Source: Gp22-AA3 sp964384905 (GTDB taxonomy: Bacteria; Acidobacteriota; Polarisedimenticolia; Gp22-AA2). Taken from it: a DNA stretch of 27,274 nucleotides. The stretch lies in NCBI GenBank assembly GCA_964384905.1, contig CAYLND010000035.1, positions 1-27,274 on the forward strand, in the 5' to 3' direction. The translations under genes were made by a program, and so were the position numbers. Shown here in pieces: positions 6,912 to 15,125 of the stretch (position 1 is its first letter; each line of letters starts with the position of its first letter). The notes below the pieces were generated by a model. It did not search any database, was not told the origin of the DNA, and worked only from the letters and a program-made list of their open reading frames with translations.

Positions 6912-9671
6912 TCAGCCGTGTTTCGCCAGCAGCTTCTGGAAGCGCGGGAAGCTACGGAGTGGAGCCCAGGAAGGATCGAGCCTGAGCATGCCGACCGAAG
7001 AGCCCGAGGGGGTCGCGAGGAGCTTCTCGAGGATGTCGCACGCCGCGTCGCGCTCTCCGACCATCGCGTAGACCATCGCCAGATTCTCCAGGTAGATGGG
7101 TCCGTCCAACGCGTCGCTCGACACCGGCATGATGTCCGCCGCCAGTCGCGCCTCCCGCACCGCGTCGTCCTTCCGGCCGAGACAGGCGAGCGTCAACCCG
7201 AGCGCCGCGCGCATCCGCGCGTCCCTCGGGTTCTTGCCAATCTCCTTCTCCAGAATCTGACGGGCCGTCTCGCAGGAGGCGCTCGCCCTGGCGCGATCGT
7301 TCGTCGCCAGGTAGCCGAGTCCCACCACCAGGGACTTCGGCTGATAGGAGACCGGGGTCTCGATCGCCTCGCGCGGGTACTCGGCCAGTCGCTCCAGCGC
7401 CTCGCTCTCATGACCATCCAGATGATCCAGGAAACTCTCGATGGCCGGAAGATCCGGGAAATGCTTGCGGTCGATCTTCTTCAAAGTCACCCAGGCCGCC
7501 CGCGTGTTGCCATCGACTTCGAGCTGCAGGATCGCCTTGCCCACGTACAAATCGGGCGCGTCGGGAGCCAGGGAGAGCGCGAGGTCGGCGAACCTGAGCG
7601 CCTCGGGATATCGTCGCAGTTTCTGATAAGTCCCACTGATGTTGCTCACCAGCTCGACGTCCCTCGGGTTCAAGGCGTACGCTCGCTCCATCGCCGCAAG
7701 CGATTCGTCCCAGCGGCCCTGACGTCGCATCACGTAGGCCATGGCCTGCAGCGCCTCGGGATCGTCCTCGCGGTTGCCCGCCGCCGCCTGGAACTCCTCG
7801 CGGGCCTGCGCGTAGTCCCCGCGTCCCCAGTAGTAGTAATAGCCGAGCGCCAGATGCGCCTCGCGCAGATCCGGCTTCAGGGCCAGCGCCTTGTCGGCGC
7901 ATTCGCGGGCCCTGGCCAGCCGCTCCTCGGTGAAGTCGAACCGGTAGTGGTACACGTACGAATGACCGTAGGAAAGCATCGCCCAGCTCTGCGCGAAGCG
8001 TGGATCGAGCCGGACCGACTGCTCCAGCAGGTCGACGCCTTGCAACACCGATTCGCGAGTGGCGCTGGGCGATCTGATCCGGTCCTGACCCTGCAGGAAC
8101 AGCTGGTACGCGTCCAGGTTCTGCGTCGGCGGCGCGCCGGTCGTCCGACCTCCCGACTGCTTCACGGCGAGCCCGAGCTTGTCCACGACCTGCTGGGCGA
8201 TCTCCGACTGGACCGTGAAGATGTCCTTCATCTCGCGGTCGTACTGGTCGCCCCAGAGCTGCGTGTCGTCGGCGACGCGCACGAGCTGCGGCGTCACCCG
8301 CACCCGGCTCGTCCGCCCGGCGCCGCGCTGCCAGCGGACCGTCCCGGCGAGAACGTAGTCCACCCCCAGCTCGGCGCCGATCTGCTTCGTCGTCTTGCTG
8401 GTCTTCGCGTACTGCACCGCGCTGGTGCGCGAGATCACCCCCAGGCCGCTCGCCGACGCCAGCCGGCTGGTGATCTCCTCGGTCACGCCGTCGGCGAAGT
8501 AGGCGTCGCCTGGAGCCCCGAGGTTTTCGAACGGCAGGACGACGATCCGGTGCCGCGACTCCTCGGCGGGCCCGCCGGCCCCCGAGCCGCCGCCGGGGGC
8601 GACCGACGGCCCGACCGGCTCCGCCACGGCCGACTGTTCCCTCGACGCCCCGGCGCGTCGCCCCCGCAGAGCCAGCCCACCCGCGACGGCGAGGATCGCG
8701 ATCGCCACGGTCACCGCCGCATAGATCGCACGCCGCGACGCCGCTTTGCGGCGCGCCGTGGCGACACCGGAGCGCATCGCGGCCGACGCGACCGGCTCCA
8801 GCTCCCCCGAGTCGGACTGCCGTTTCAGCTCGGTCAGCTCCGCGGACAGCTCCTGGGCGCTCTGGAACCGCCGCGCCGGATCCTTCATCAGGCAGCGATT
8901 GACGATCCGCGCCACGTCGCGCGGCAGGCTCGCGTTGACCTGGGTCACCGGCGGCGGGGTGTCCTTCAGGATCGAGGAGATGATCGAGATCGCCGTGTCC
9001 CCCCGGAACGGTCGCTCGCCCGTGCTCATCTCGTACAGGATGATGCCGAGGGCGAAGACGTCGGAGCGCGGGTCGACCGGCTTGCCTTCCGCCTGCTCGG
9101 GCGACATGTAGGCGACCGTCCCGACGATGCGCCCCTCCTCGGTGAGCGCCCGGGTCGGCAGACGCGAGGCCCCGACCTCGTCCCCGAACGCAGCTTCCAC
9201 CTTCGCCAGGCCGAAGTCGAGGACTTTGACCTTGCCGTCCCGGCCGACGAGGATGTTCTCCGGTTTCAGGTCGCGATGGGTGATCCCCTGCTGGTGCGCC
9301 GCCGCGACGGCGTCGGCGAGCGGGACCGCCACCTTCAGGATCGCCTCGAGCGAAAGCCCGCCCCGGGGCACGGCCTGGCGGAGCGTCTGGCCCTCGACCA
9401 GCTCCATGGTGATGAAATCGATCCCCTCCGCCTCCTCGACGGAGTAGATGGTCACGATGTTCGGATGGTTCAGCGCCGCGATCGCCTTCGCCTCGCGCTC
9501 GAACCGCTCGCGTCTTCGCGGGTCGCGCGCCGTCAGATCCGGGAGCAGCTTCAGGGCGACCTTCCGCCCCAGCTTGGTATCCTCGGCCTCGTACACCTCC
9601 CCCATGCCACCCGCGCCGAGGGGGCGGAGGATGCGGTAGTGCCCGAGCACCTGGCCAGTACGGATCGACAC
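6912..9671 (-). CDS. Hanks-type Ser/Thr protein kinase with TolB-like domain and TPR repeats
   Basis: The 919-residue membrane-spanning signalling kinase starts at a GTG (9669-9671). The N-terminal kinase domain is intact: glycine loop GAGGMGEVY (19-27), catalytic Lys 41, HRDLKPEN (132-139), DFG (152-154) and MSPEQAEGK. A juxtamembrane region and one transmembrane helix (about 312-334) follow. After a Gly/Pro-rich linker, about 374-500 is a TolB-like/FlgO-type domain (IVVLPFENLGAPGDAYFADG, GVDYVLAGTVRW, QLWGDQYDREMKDIF). Residues about 520-915 are tetratricopeptide-like repeats (for example LALGYYYYWGRGDYAQAREE). By analogy with similar bacterial proteins the TolB/TPR part is extracytoplasmic and senses or binds partners. 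All catalytic residues are present, so it should be active. Targets cannot be inferred from the neighbours. Confidence 0.93.
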   Translation of the reverse strand: MSIRTGQVLGHYRILRPLGAGGMGEVYEAEDTKLGRKVALKLLPDLTARDPRRRERFEREAKAIAALNHPNIVTIYSVEEAEGIDFITMELVEGQTLRQAVPRGGLSLEAILKVAVPLADAVAAAHQQGITHRDLKPENILVGRDGKVKVLDFGLAKVEAAFGDEVGASRLPTRALTEEGRIVGTVAYMSPEQAEGKPVDPRSDVFALGIILYEMSTGERPFRGDTAISIISSILKDTPPPVTQVNASLPRDVARIVNRCLMKDPARRFQSAQELSAELTELKRQSDSGELEPVASAAMRSGVATARRKAASRRAIYAAVTVAIAILAVAGGLALRGRRAGASREQSAVAEPVGPSVAPGGGSGAGGPAEESRHRIVVLPFENLGAPGDAYFADGVTEEITSRLASASGLGVISRTSAVQYAKTSKTTKQIGAELGVDYVLAGTVRWQRGAGRTSRVRVTPQLVRVADDTQLWGDQYDREMKDIFTVQSEIAQQVVDKLGLAVKQSGGRTTGAPPTQNLDAYQLFLQGQDRIRSPSATRESVLQGVDLLEQSVRLDPRFAQSWAMLSYGHSYVYHYRFDFTEERLARARECADKALALKPDLREAHLALGYYYYWGRGDYAQAREEFQAAAGNREDDPEALQAMAYVMRRQGRWDESLAAMERAYALNPRDVELVSNISGTYQKLRRYPEALRFADLALSLAPDAPDLYVGKAILQLEVDGNTRAAWVTLKKIDRKHFPDLPAIESFLDHLDGHESEALERLAEYPREAIETPVSYQPKSLVVGLGYLATNDRARASASCETARQILEKEIGKNPRDARMRAALGLTLACLGRKDDAVREARLAADIMPVSSDALDGPIYLENLAMVYAMVGERDAACDILEKLLATPSGSSVGMLRLDPSWAPLRSFPRFQKLLAKHG

Positions 9672-9697
9672 GGAGTCCTCAGGTCGGACGGGCGGAC

Positions 9698-9703
9698 ATT
9701 CTA
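9698..9703 (-). promoter_or_regulatory. Candidate -10 element of the TPR kinase gene
   Basis: TAGAAT on the minus strand lies 26 nt before the GTG start at 9671. A GAGGA Shine-Dalgarno-like string sits just before the start codon. No -35 match was found. Confidence 0.35.
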
Positions 9704-9756
9704 TCCCGTTGGAGTGCCGGGCGCGCAGGGAGCGCCGACCGGCGCCACACGATCGG

Positions 9757-12267
9757 CTACTCGGCGCGCAGGGCGATCATCGGGTCGACGCGCGTGGCGC
9801 GCCGGGCGGGAACGAGCGAGGCCACGGTGGAGACGATCGCCACCAGGGCGACGACGGTGGCGTAGATGAGCGGGTCGCGCGGGCTGACGCCGAACAGGAC
9901 GCTCTGGATGCCGTCGCCCGCGACCCCGACCAGCGCCAGCGTCATCAGAAGCCCGAGGGAGAGGCCCACCACGGCCAGGACCGACCCCTGGCGCAGCACC
10001 ATCCGGAGGATGCGCCGGCTGTCCGCGCCCAGGGCCATGCGCACCCCCAGCTCCTGGGTCCGCTGGCTGACCGAGAACGACATGACGCCGTAGATGCCGA
10101 CTCCCGCGATCACCGTGGCGACCAGACCGAAGATGCTGAACATGGCGGCGACGATGCGGTTCGCGCTCACGAACCCGTCGATATTGCGCTTCGGCGTGTC
10201 GACGAAGTAGAGAGGCAGGTTCGGGTCCACCTTGGCGACCTCGCGGCGCAGGGGATTGGCCAGGCCGGCCGCGCCCAGCCCCCCTCGCGGCTTGACGATG
10301 ACCGTGGCGAACTGGATGACGCCCGCCTCCGGCTTCGCCGGTCCGACCGCGACCGAATAGAACGGCACGTAGAAGCCCGTGTCGTCCACGTTGGGAATGT
10401 TGAACGGCGGCATCATCCGGACCGTCCTCACGACTCCGACGATGGTGCGCCAGTCACCGGGCTGCTGGTTGGGGTCCAGGGCGCGGAAGCGCCGACCCAG
10501 CGGACTCTCGTTGCCGAAGTGCTTGTGCGCGAAAGCCGCGTTCACGATCGCCACGGGCAGCTTGGTGTCGAGGTCGTCGTCGTCGAAATTGCGTCCTTCG
10601 ATCAGCTTCTGTCCGATGACCTCGAAATAGCCCGGGGTCACCTGCTCGAAGTTGGCATTCGGCCGGTCGCTCTTCTCCCTGTACGTCCGTCCTTCGATCT
10701 CGATCGGTCCGCTCCCCGAGAAGACCATCCGGAACCGGTTCGTCAGCGCCACCGCCTCGAACTCCGGCTGCGCGCGCAGCTCGCGCACCAGACGATCGAA
10801 GAACTGCTTGCGCAGATCCTGCGACGGATAGGCCCCGTCCATCAGCCCCATCCGGGCCGTCATCACGCCTTCCGTGTCGTAGCCATAGTCGATCGTCTGC
10901 TGCTTGACGATCGATTGCATCTGCAGGAGAGAGCCGATGAGCAGGATGCACGTCACCACCACCTGGAGCACGACCAGGCCGCGCATGAGCAGCCTGGTTC
11001 CGCGGCTGGTGCCTCCCCGGCCGCCTTCCTTGAGCACCGTGACCACGTTGGAGCGCGAGGCCATCCACGCGGGTGGCAGGCCGGAGACGAGGGTGGCGGC
11101 GAGCATCGCGGCCACGGTGAAGGCCAGCACGCCGCCGTCGATATCGAACGTAATCCAGGAGGGCGGCGGGGTGTCGAAGCTGCGCACCGTGGCCGTGAGC
11201 AGGTCGGTGCAGTAATAAGCGAGACCGACGCCGAGCGCGGTGCCGACGACGATGACCAGCAGGCTCTCGGTGAGCATCTGCACGATCAGGCGGCCCCGGG
11301 TGGCGCCCAGCGACGAGCGGATGGCCAGCTCGCGCGCGCGCAGCGTCGCGCGGGCGAACTGCATGTTCATCACGTTGACGCATCCGATCAGGAGGAGGCC
11401 CACGCAGAAGGCCAGCATCGTGAGCAGCGTGCCGCGCAGCGGCAGCGGCGTGAACGTCTTGAGCAGGGGCTCGACCTGGGCGGTATTGAACTGCTTGTTG
11501 GTGTCCGGATAAGCCTCGGCGAAGTGCTTCGCCAAGGTCGACACCTCGGCGTTGGCCTGGTCCAGCGACACGCCCGGCTTGAGCAGCGCCAGCACCGCTG
11601 GATTGATGGCGCGCTGGTCGCTGCGCTCGCGCACCGGGAACTCGCTGTAGAGCGGGACCCAGAGCTCTTCGTTTGTGGGAAACGCGAAGCCCTTGGGCAT
11701 GACGCCGACGATCGTCGCCGGCGTCCCGTTGATGCGCAGGCCCCTGCCGACGATGTCGGCCGCGCCGCCGAAGTCGCGCTGCCAGAGCCCGTAGCCGATG
11801 AGCGCGACCTTGGCGGCGCCGGGCACGTTGTCTTCCGGTCTCAGGTCGCGTCCGAGGCTCGGCGCCACGCCCAGGATGCGGAGAAAGGCGTCCGTCACGT
11901 AGGCGCCGGTGTAGCGCCGGGGAACGCCGTCGATCGTCACGTTGACCGTGGAGCCGTTCAGATAGGCCGCCATCAGCTCGAAGGATTGCTGCTGCGGTCG
12001 CATCGTCTCGAAGTCCATCGACGACACCTGACCGTTCGCGCCGAAGATGGTCCTGCTGGTCGGATCGATGAAATTGACGCTGACCAGCCGGGCGGCGTTC
12101 GGAAACGCGAACCCTCGCAGCATGACGCCGTTCACCACGCTGAACGTCGTGGTAACGCCGCAGATGCCGAGAGCCAGCACGATGACGGCGACCGCGCAGA
12201 AACCCTTCTCCCTGCGGAGCACGCGCAGGCCAACGCGGAGATCCTGGATGAAAAGGCTGGCGCCCAT
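9757..12267 (-). CDS. Orphan MacB/FtsX-type ABC permease (ADOP family)
   Basis: The 836-residue permease has two tandem MacB-core plus FtsX halves. Residues about 23-45 are the first helix (CAVAVIVLALGICGVTTTFS), followed by a large periplasmic MacB-core domain. The first FtsX helices are about 279-400 (including RARELAIRSSLGATRGRL). A helix at about 426-449 opens the second periplasmic domain, and a final FtsX module runs from about 699 to the end (QRTQELGVRMALGADSRRI). It ends in the typical VPARRATRVDPMIALRAE. This matches the acidobacterial duplicated orphan permease type. No ATPase gene is adjacent, hence 'orphan'; the ATPase partner, if any, must be elsewhere. Such proteins are linked to MacB-like efflux or envelope transport, but substrates are unknown. 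It has its own TATAAT just upstream. Confidence 0.92.
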   Translation of the reverse strand: MGASLFIQDLRVGLRVLRREKGFCAVAVIVLALGICGVTTTFSVVNGVMLRGFAFPNAARLVSVNFIDPTSRTIFGANGQVSSMDFETMRPQQQSFELMAAYLNGSTVNVTIDGVPRRYTGAYVTDAFLRILGVAPSLGRDLRPEDNVPGAAKVALIGYGLWQRDFGGAADIVGRGLRINGTPATIVGVMPKGFAFPTNEELWVPLYSEFPVRERSDQRAINPAVLALLKPGVSLDQANAEVSTLAKHFAEAYPDTNKQFNTAQVEPLLKTFTPLPLRGTLLTMLAFCVGLLLIGCVNVMNMQFARATLRARELAIRSSLGATRGRLIVQMLTESLLVIVVGTALGVGLAYYCTDLLTATVRSFDTPPPSWITFDIDGGVLAFTVAAMLAATLVSGLPPAWMASRSNVVTVLKEGGRGGTSRGTRLLMRGLVVLQVVVTCILLIGSLLQMQSIVKQQTIDYGYDTEGVMTARMGLMDGAYPSQDLRKQFFDRLVRELRAQPEFEAVALTNRFRMVFSGSGPIEIEGRTYREKSDRPNANFEQVTPGYFEVIGQKLIEGRNFDDDDLDTKLPVAIVNAAFAHKHFGNESPLGRRFRALDPNQQPGDWRTIVGVVRTVRMMPPFNIPNVDDTGFYVPFYSVAVGPAKPEAGVIQFATVIVKPRGGLGAAGLANPLRREVAKVDPNLPLYFVDTPKRNIDGFVSANRIVAAMFSIFGLVATVIAGVGIYGVMSFSVSQRTQELGVRMALGADSRRILRMVLRQGSVLAVVGLSLGLLMTLALVGVAGDGIQSVLFGVSPRDPLIYATVVALVAIVSTVASLVPARRATRVDPMIALRAE

Positions 12268-12284
12268 CGGGATGTCTCGGCGTG

Positions 12285-12290
12285 ATTATA
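12285..12290 (-). promoter_or_regulatory. -10 element of the ADOP permease promoter
   Basis: A perfect TATAAT on the minus strand lies 17 nt upstream of the permease ATG, inside the 46-bp gap after the FAD-oxidoreductase stop. It predicts a leader of roughly 10 nt and independent transcription of the permease. The -35 position (GAACCT) is poor. Confidence 0.5.
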
Positions 12291-12313
12291 CGATGATCCC
12301 CGCCCGAAGGTTC

Positions 12314-14776
12314 TCAGTAATCGTAGAGATGCTCGACCTCGAGGTTCCGGTCTTCGAGCGCCAGCAGGATCCCGTGCAGCGACGCGACCGGCGCCCGGAC
12401 CGCGATGCGCTTGTGCCCGGGATCGGTGAGCATCGGTCTCTCGATGACCACGCTGCCGGCCTCCAGGTCGTAGCTCCAGGCGGCCGGGACGATCGCGGTC
12501 ATCAGGATCTCGCCGTTGCCGGCGATCTCTCTGAAACGGACGCCTCGGGAGGCCAGACGCCGGACGGCGTCGCGGAACTCGTCGTAGCGCGGCAGCGACA
12601 GGAGCGCCGAGCCGTTGGCGAAGCGCCGGCGCACCTCGACCCGGGCCTCGTGCTCGAGCGCGCCGGCCGGGGCGTTGTCGGCGAGCGCCAGGATCCCGGT
12701 CGCCTCGTTGCCGTAGGCGGCCTTGCTGGCGATCTTGATCAGCAGGCCGTATTGCGCTTTGACGAGATACTCGGCGCTCAGGGCCAGCTTGCGCTCCCAT
12801 TTCCGGAGAAGATGGGGGCCGAAGAGATCGGTCTCGGCCCACAGCTGCTTCAGCGACCGCAGGAACGAGAATTCGTACCACGGCTCGGTCCGGATGAAGT
12901 CGACGTATTCCTGCGCCACGTCGGCCGCGAAGACGTCCTCCTGGGTCATCGCGGCGCCGGCGAGCCGCTCCGCCATCCGCCCGACGGTGCTCTCGTAGGC
13001 GCCTTTGAGGCAGCTCTCGGCGGTGTAGCTCGAGCCGATGACCAGCACCATGAGGTGGTAGCCCCAGTTGAATGGATACTTCCCGGTCGTGATGCGGCAG
13101 ACGTCCCGGTCATAGTCCCAGAACTGGCGGACCGATGCGAAATACGGAAACTGGCTCGCCGGCCGGCTCTTGAGGAAGCGGGCATACTCCGCGGGGTAGA
13201 AGACCAGAAGCCACTCGGGCAATGTCAGGTAGGTCTGCGCTTCATCGCGCCTGTAGCCGGCCACTCCGCCCAGAAATGCCTCGATCTGCTCCCTGACTGC
13301 TGGATCCGCTGGAGCGATCGCGGACGCCGTCCGCAGCAACCTCGGCGCGGCCGGACGCGCCGGAGAGGGACCGGGGACGTGCCGGTCGTAAGCGTCCCAT
13401 AGCTTGTTGCGGAATTTGTCGGTCGGATCGAGCCTTCGCTTGAGCGCGAAGTACTCGTCGGCGCGCGGATAGGCGGCGCGAAACTGCGCCTCGGTGGCGT
13501 GGATCTGGTACGGGAGGTAGTACGCGCCGCCGAGCGCCGTGGCGGCGTCGATCAGCTCGCGGGTCCAGACGCCGACCTCCCGGCGCTCGGCGTCGCTCGT
13601 GCCCTGCTTGTAGTAGTGCACGAAGGCGAAGACCTCGGTCCGCGCCCAGGCGAGCAGGGTCCCGGGATCCGGCGTCGCGTGGCGGATCGAGACGTTGATC
13701 GTGTCGACCCGGTGACGGTTCAGGATCTCCTGCATGGCGCGCACGAACTCCTCCAGACGGTCCACCGGCACGAAGTACTCCTGCAGCACGTAGGTGGAGG
13801 TGCGGCGCGAGACCGGCTCGAGCTCCTTGACGTCGTAGCTCGCCTCGTAGTTGCGCCATTCGACGCGCTCGCCGTGGAACAGGATCGGATCGAGCACGTA
13901 CCTCCGCAGCGCCCGCCCGCCGGGCCAGTCCGAGACGACGCGCATTCCCAGGCGATCGCCCCAGTAGGTTCTGCCCTCCGGGATCAGGCGGTCCTCGATC
14001 GTGACCGGCTTGTCGGTCCTGACGTAGGACGTGGCGCGGACGGTGTCGAACGCCCCGGGATAGATGTCGGCGTTGTGGAAGATGACGTCGTGATGGCCGC
14101 GGATGCTGGCCCTGAAATACTCGCGGTAGGCGCTCAAGGGCATGACCTCGCTCCGCCGCTCGACGCGCACGTTGTCGGCCAGGGCGAAGGTGGCTTCCAC
14201 GATCACGCCGAGCCCGCCGTAGCCGCCGATGGCGCCGTAGAAGATCTCCGCGTTCTCCTTCGGGCTGGCCCTGACCAGCCTCCCGTCGGCCAGGACGACG
14301 CGGATCGACCGGACCGACTGGACCAGCGGCCCCTGGCCTATGTAGCGCCCGTGCACGTTGACGCTCAACGATCCGCCGGCGGTGAAGTTCGCGTAGCTCT
14401 GCATGATCTGCACCGAGAGATCGTACGGATCGATGGTGCTCTGGATCTTGCGCCACGTGATGCCGGCCTGCACCGTGATCTCCTTGCGCTCCTCCGAGAA
14501 CGCCACGACGCCGTCGAGCCGTCGCATGTCGATCTGCAGGGCGCCCTCGGTCGCGGTCTGTCCGCCCTGGCTGAAGCGCCCGCCGCCGATCGACACGGGT
14601 CCCGGATGCAATCGCACCGCCTCCACGACCTCGTCGATCGTGGTCGGAACGAGCACCCGATCGACCACGATCGGGTTGATCCGCGTGACGTCGTCGACCA
14701 CCATCGCGGAGCGGGCGAGCGCCGCCCACTGGAGAAGACCCGCGGCGAGCAGGAAGGCGAAGCGCGCGTTACCCAA
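12314..14776 (-). CDS. Exported FAD-linked oxidoreductase (PCMH type) fused to a large unassigned C-terminal domain
   Basis: The 820-residue protein starts with a probable signal peptide (MGNARFAFLLAAGLLQWA, cleavage near ARSA at about 24). Residues about 30-200 form an FAD-binding type-4 (PCMH) domain: RVLVPTTIDEVVEAV, VSIGGGRFSQGGQ, AGGSLSVNVHGR and GAIGGYGGLGVIVEA. Where many VAO-type oxidases have His for covalent flavin, this protein has Arg (GGGRFS), as in DprE1-like enzymes, so non-covalent FAD is expected. A substrate/cap region follows to about 470. Residues about 485-820 are a separate domain with TYLTLPEWLLVFYPAEY, FPFNWGYH-like KYPFNWGYHLMVLVIGSS and EPWYEFSFLRSLKQLW, to which I cannot assign a function. 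The start overlaps the upstream small membrane gene by 8 nt. The reaction and substrate are unknown. Confidence 0.82.
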   Translation of the reverse strand: MGNARFAFLLAAGLLQWAALARSAMVVDDVTRINPIVVDRVLVPTTIDEVVEAVRLHPGPVSIGGGRFSQGGQTATEGALQIDMRRLDGVVAFSEERKEITVQAGITWRKIQSTIDPYDLSVQIMQSYANFTAGGSLSVNVHGRYIGQGPLVQSVRSIRVVLADGRLVRASPKENAEIFYGAIGGYGGLGVIVEATFALADNVRVERRSEVMPLSAYREYFRASIRGHHDVIFHNADIYPGAFDTVRATSYVRTDKPVTIEDRLIPEGRTYWGDRLGMRVVSDWPGGRALRRYVLDPILFHGERVEWRNYEASYDVKELEPVSRRTSTYVLQEYFVPVDRLEEFVRAMQEILNRHRVDTINVSIRHATPDPGTLLAWARTEVFAFVHYYKQGTSDAERREVGVWTRELIDAATALGGAYYLPYQIHATEAQFRAAYPRADEYFALKRRLDPTDKFRNKLWDAYDRHVPGPSPARPAAPRLLRTASAIAPADPAVREQIEAFLGGVAGYRRDEAQTYLTLPEWLLVFYPAEYARFLKSRPASQFPYFASVRQFWDYDRDVCRITTGKYPFNWGYHLMVLVIGSSYTAESCLKGAYESTVGRMAERLAGAAMTQEDVFAADVAQEYVDFIRTEPWYEFSFLRSLKQLWAETDLFGPHLLRKWERKLALSAEYLVKAQYGLLIKIASKAAYGNEATGILALADNAPAGALEHEARVEVRRRFANGSALLSLPRYDEFRDAVRRLASRGVRFREIAGNGEILMTAIVPAAWSYDLEAGSVVIERPMLTDPGHKRIAVRAPVASLHGILLALEDRNLEVEHLYDY

Positions 14777-15122
14777 AGAGCGATCCCAGGTGGTACGCGA
14801 TCATGGTCCCGGCGAAGACCGCGACGGAGAGCGCCAGGGCCCTGAAACCACCGGCGAGCCCGCGCGATCGGAACAGGTAATACGGCAGGGCGACGACCGT
14901 GAGAACGATCAGGGCTGTCTGGAGGACGATCGATGCCCGGTAGCCGCGCTCGCGCGCGTCGAGCAGGAACCAGACGAAGACCAGCGCGAGCGACGTCAGC
15001 GCATGCAGGATCTGCAGCACGGAGCCCGACTCCGGGCCGCGGGCCGGGCCGTACTCCAGGCAGCCGAAGACCAGCGCCACGACCGGGAGCAGGGCCAGGG
15101 GGTACCGGCGGGGCGGCGCCAT
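14769..15122 (-). CDS. Small four-helix membrane protein, unknown function
   Basis: This 117-residue, strongly hydrophobic protein has about four transmembrane helices (near residues 9-22, 36-53, 63-82 and 90-113). It has no motif I recognise and no signal for a soluble domain. Its ATG lies 3 nt after the stop of the methyltransferase-like gene, and its stop overlaps the FAD-oxidoreductase start by 8 nt. No Shine-Dalgarno is evident, so translation probably depends on re-initiation from the upstream gene. The tight packing between two apparently exported enzymes suggests a membrane anchor or electron-transfer partner (quinone or heme), but there are too few conserved-looking His residues (one, in IAYHLG) to support a heme-binding cytochrome. 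Confidence 0.72.
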   Translation of the reverse strand: MAPPRRYPLALLPVVALVFGCLEYGPARGPESGSVLQILHALTSLALVFVWFLLDARERGYRASIVLQTALIVLTVVALPYYLFRSRGLAGGFRALALSVAVFAGTMIAYHLGSLFG

Positions 15123-15125
15123 CGC

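Noticed and set aside
6918..9869. Plus-strand open frame of 983 codons opposite the TPR kinase
   Set aside because: It is rich in Arg/Asp/Gly/His/Pro with no domain signal and mirrors codons of a clear kinase on the other strand; a GC-driven antisense artefact.
9709..12285. Plus-strand open frame of 858 codons opposite the ADOP permease
   Set aside because: Composition is Arg/His/Asp/Gln-rich without hydrophobic core or motifs; the minus strand encodes an unmistakable permease.
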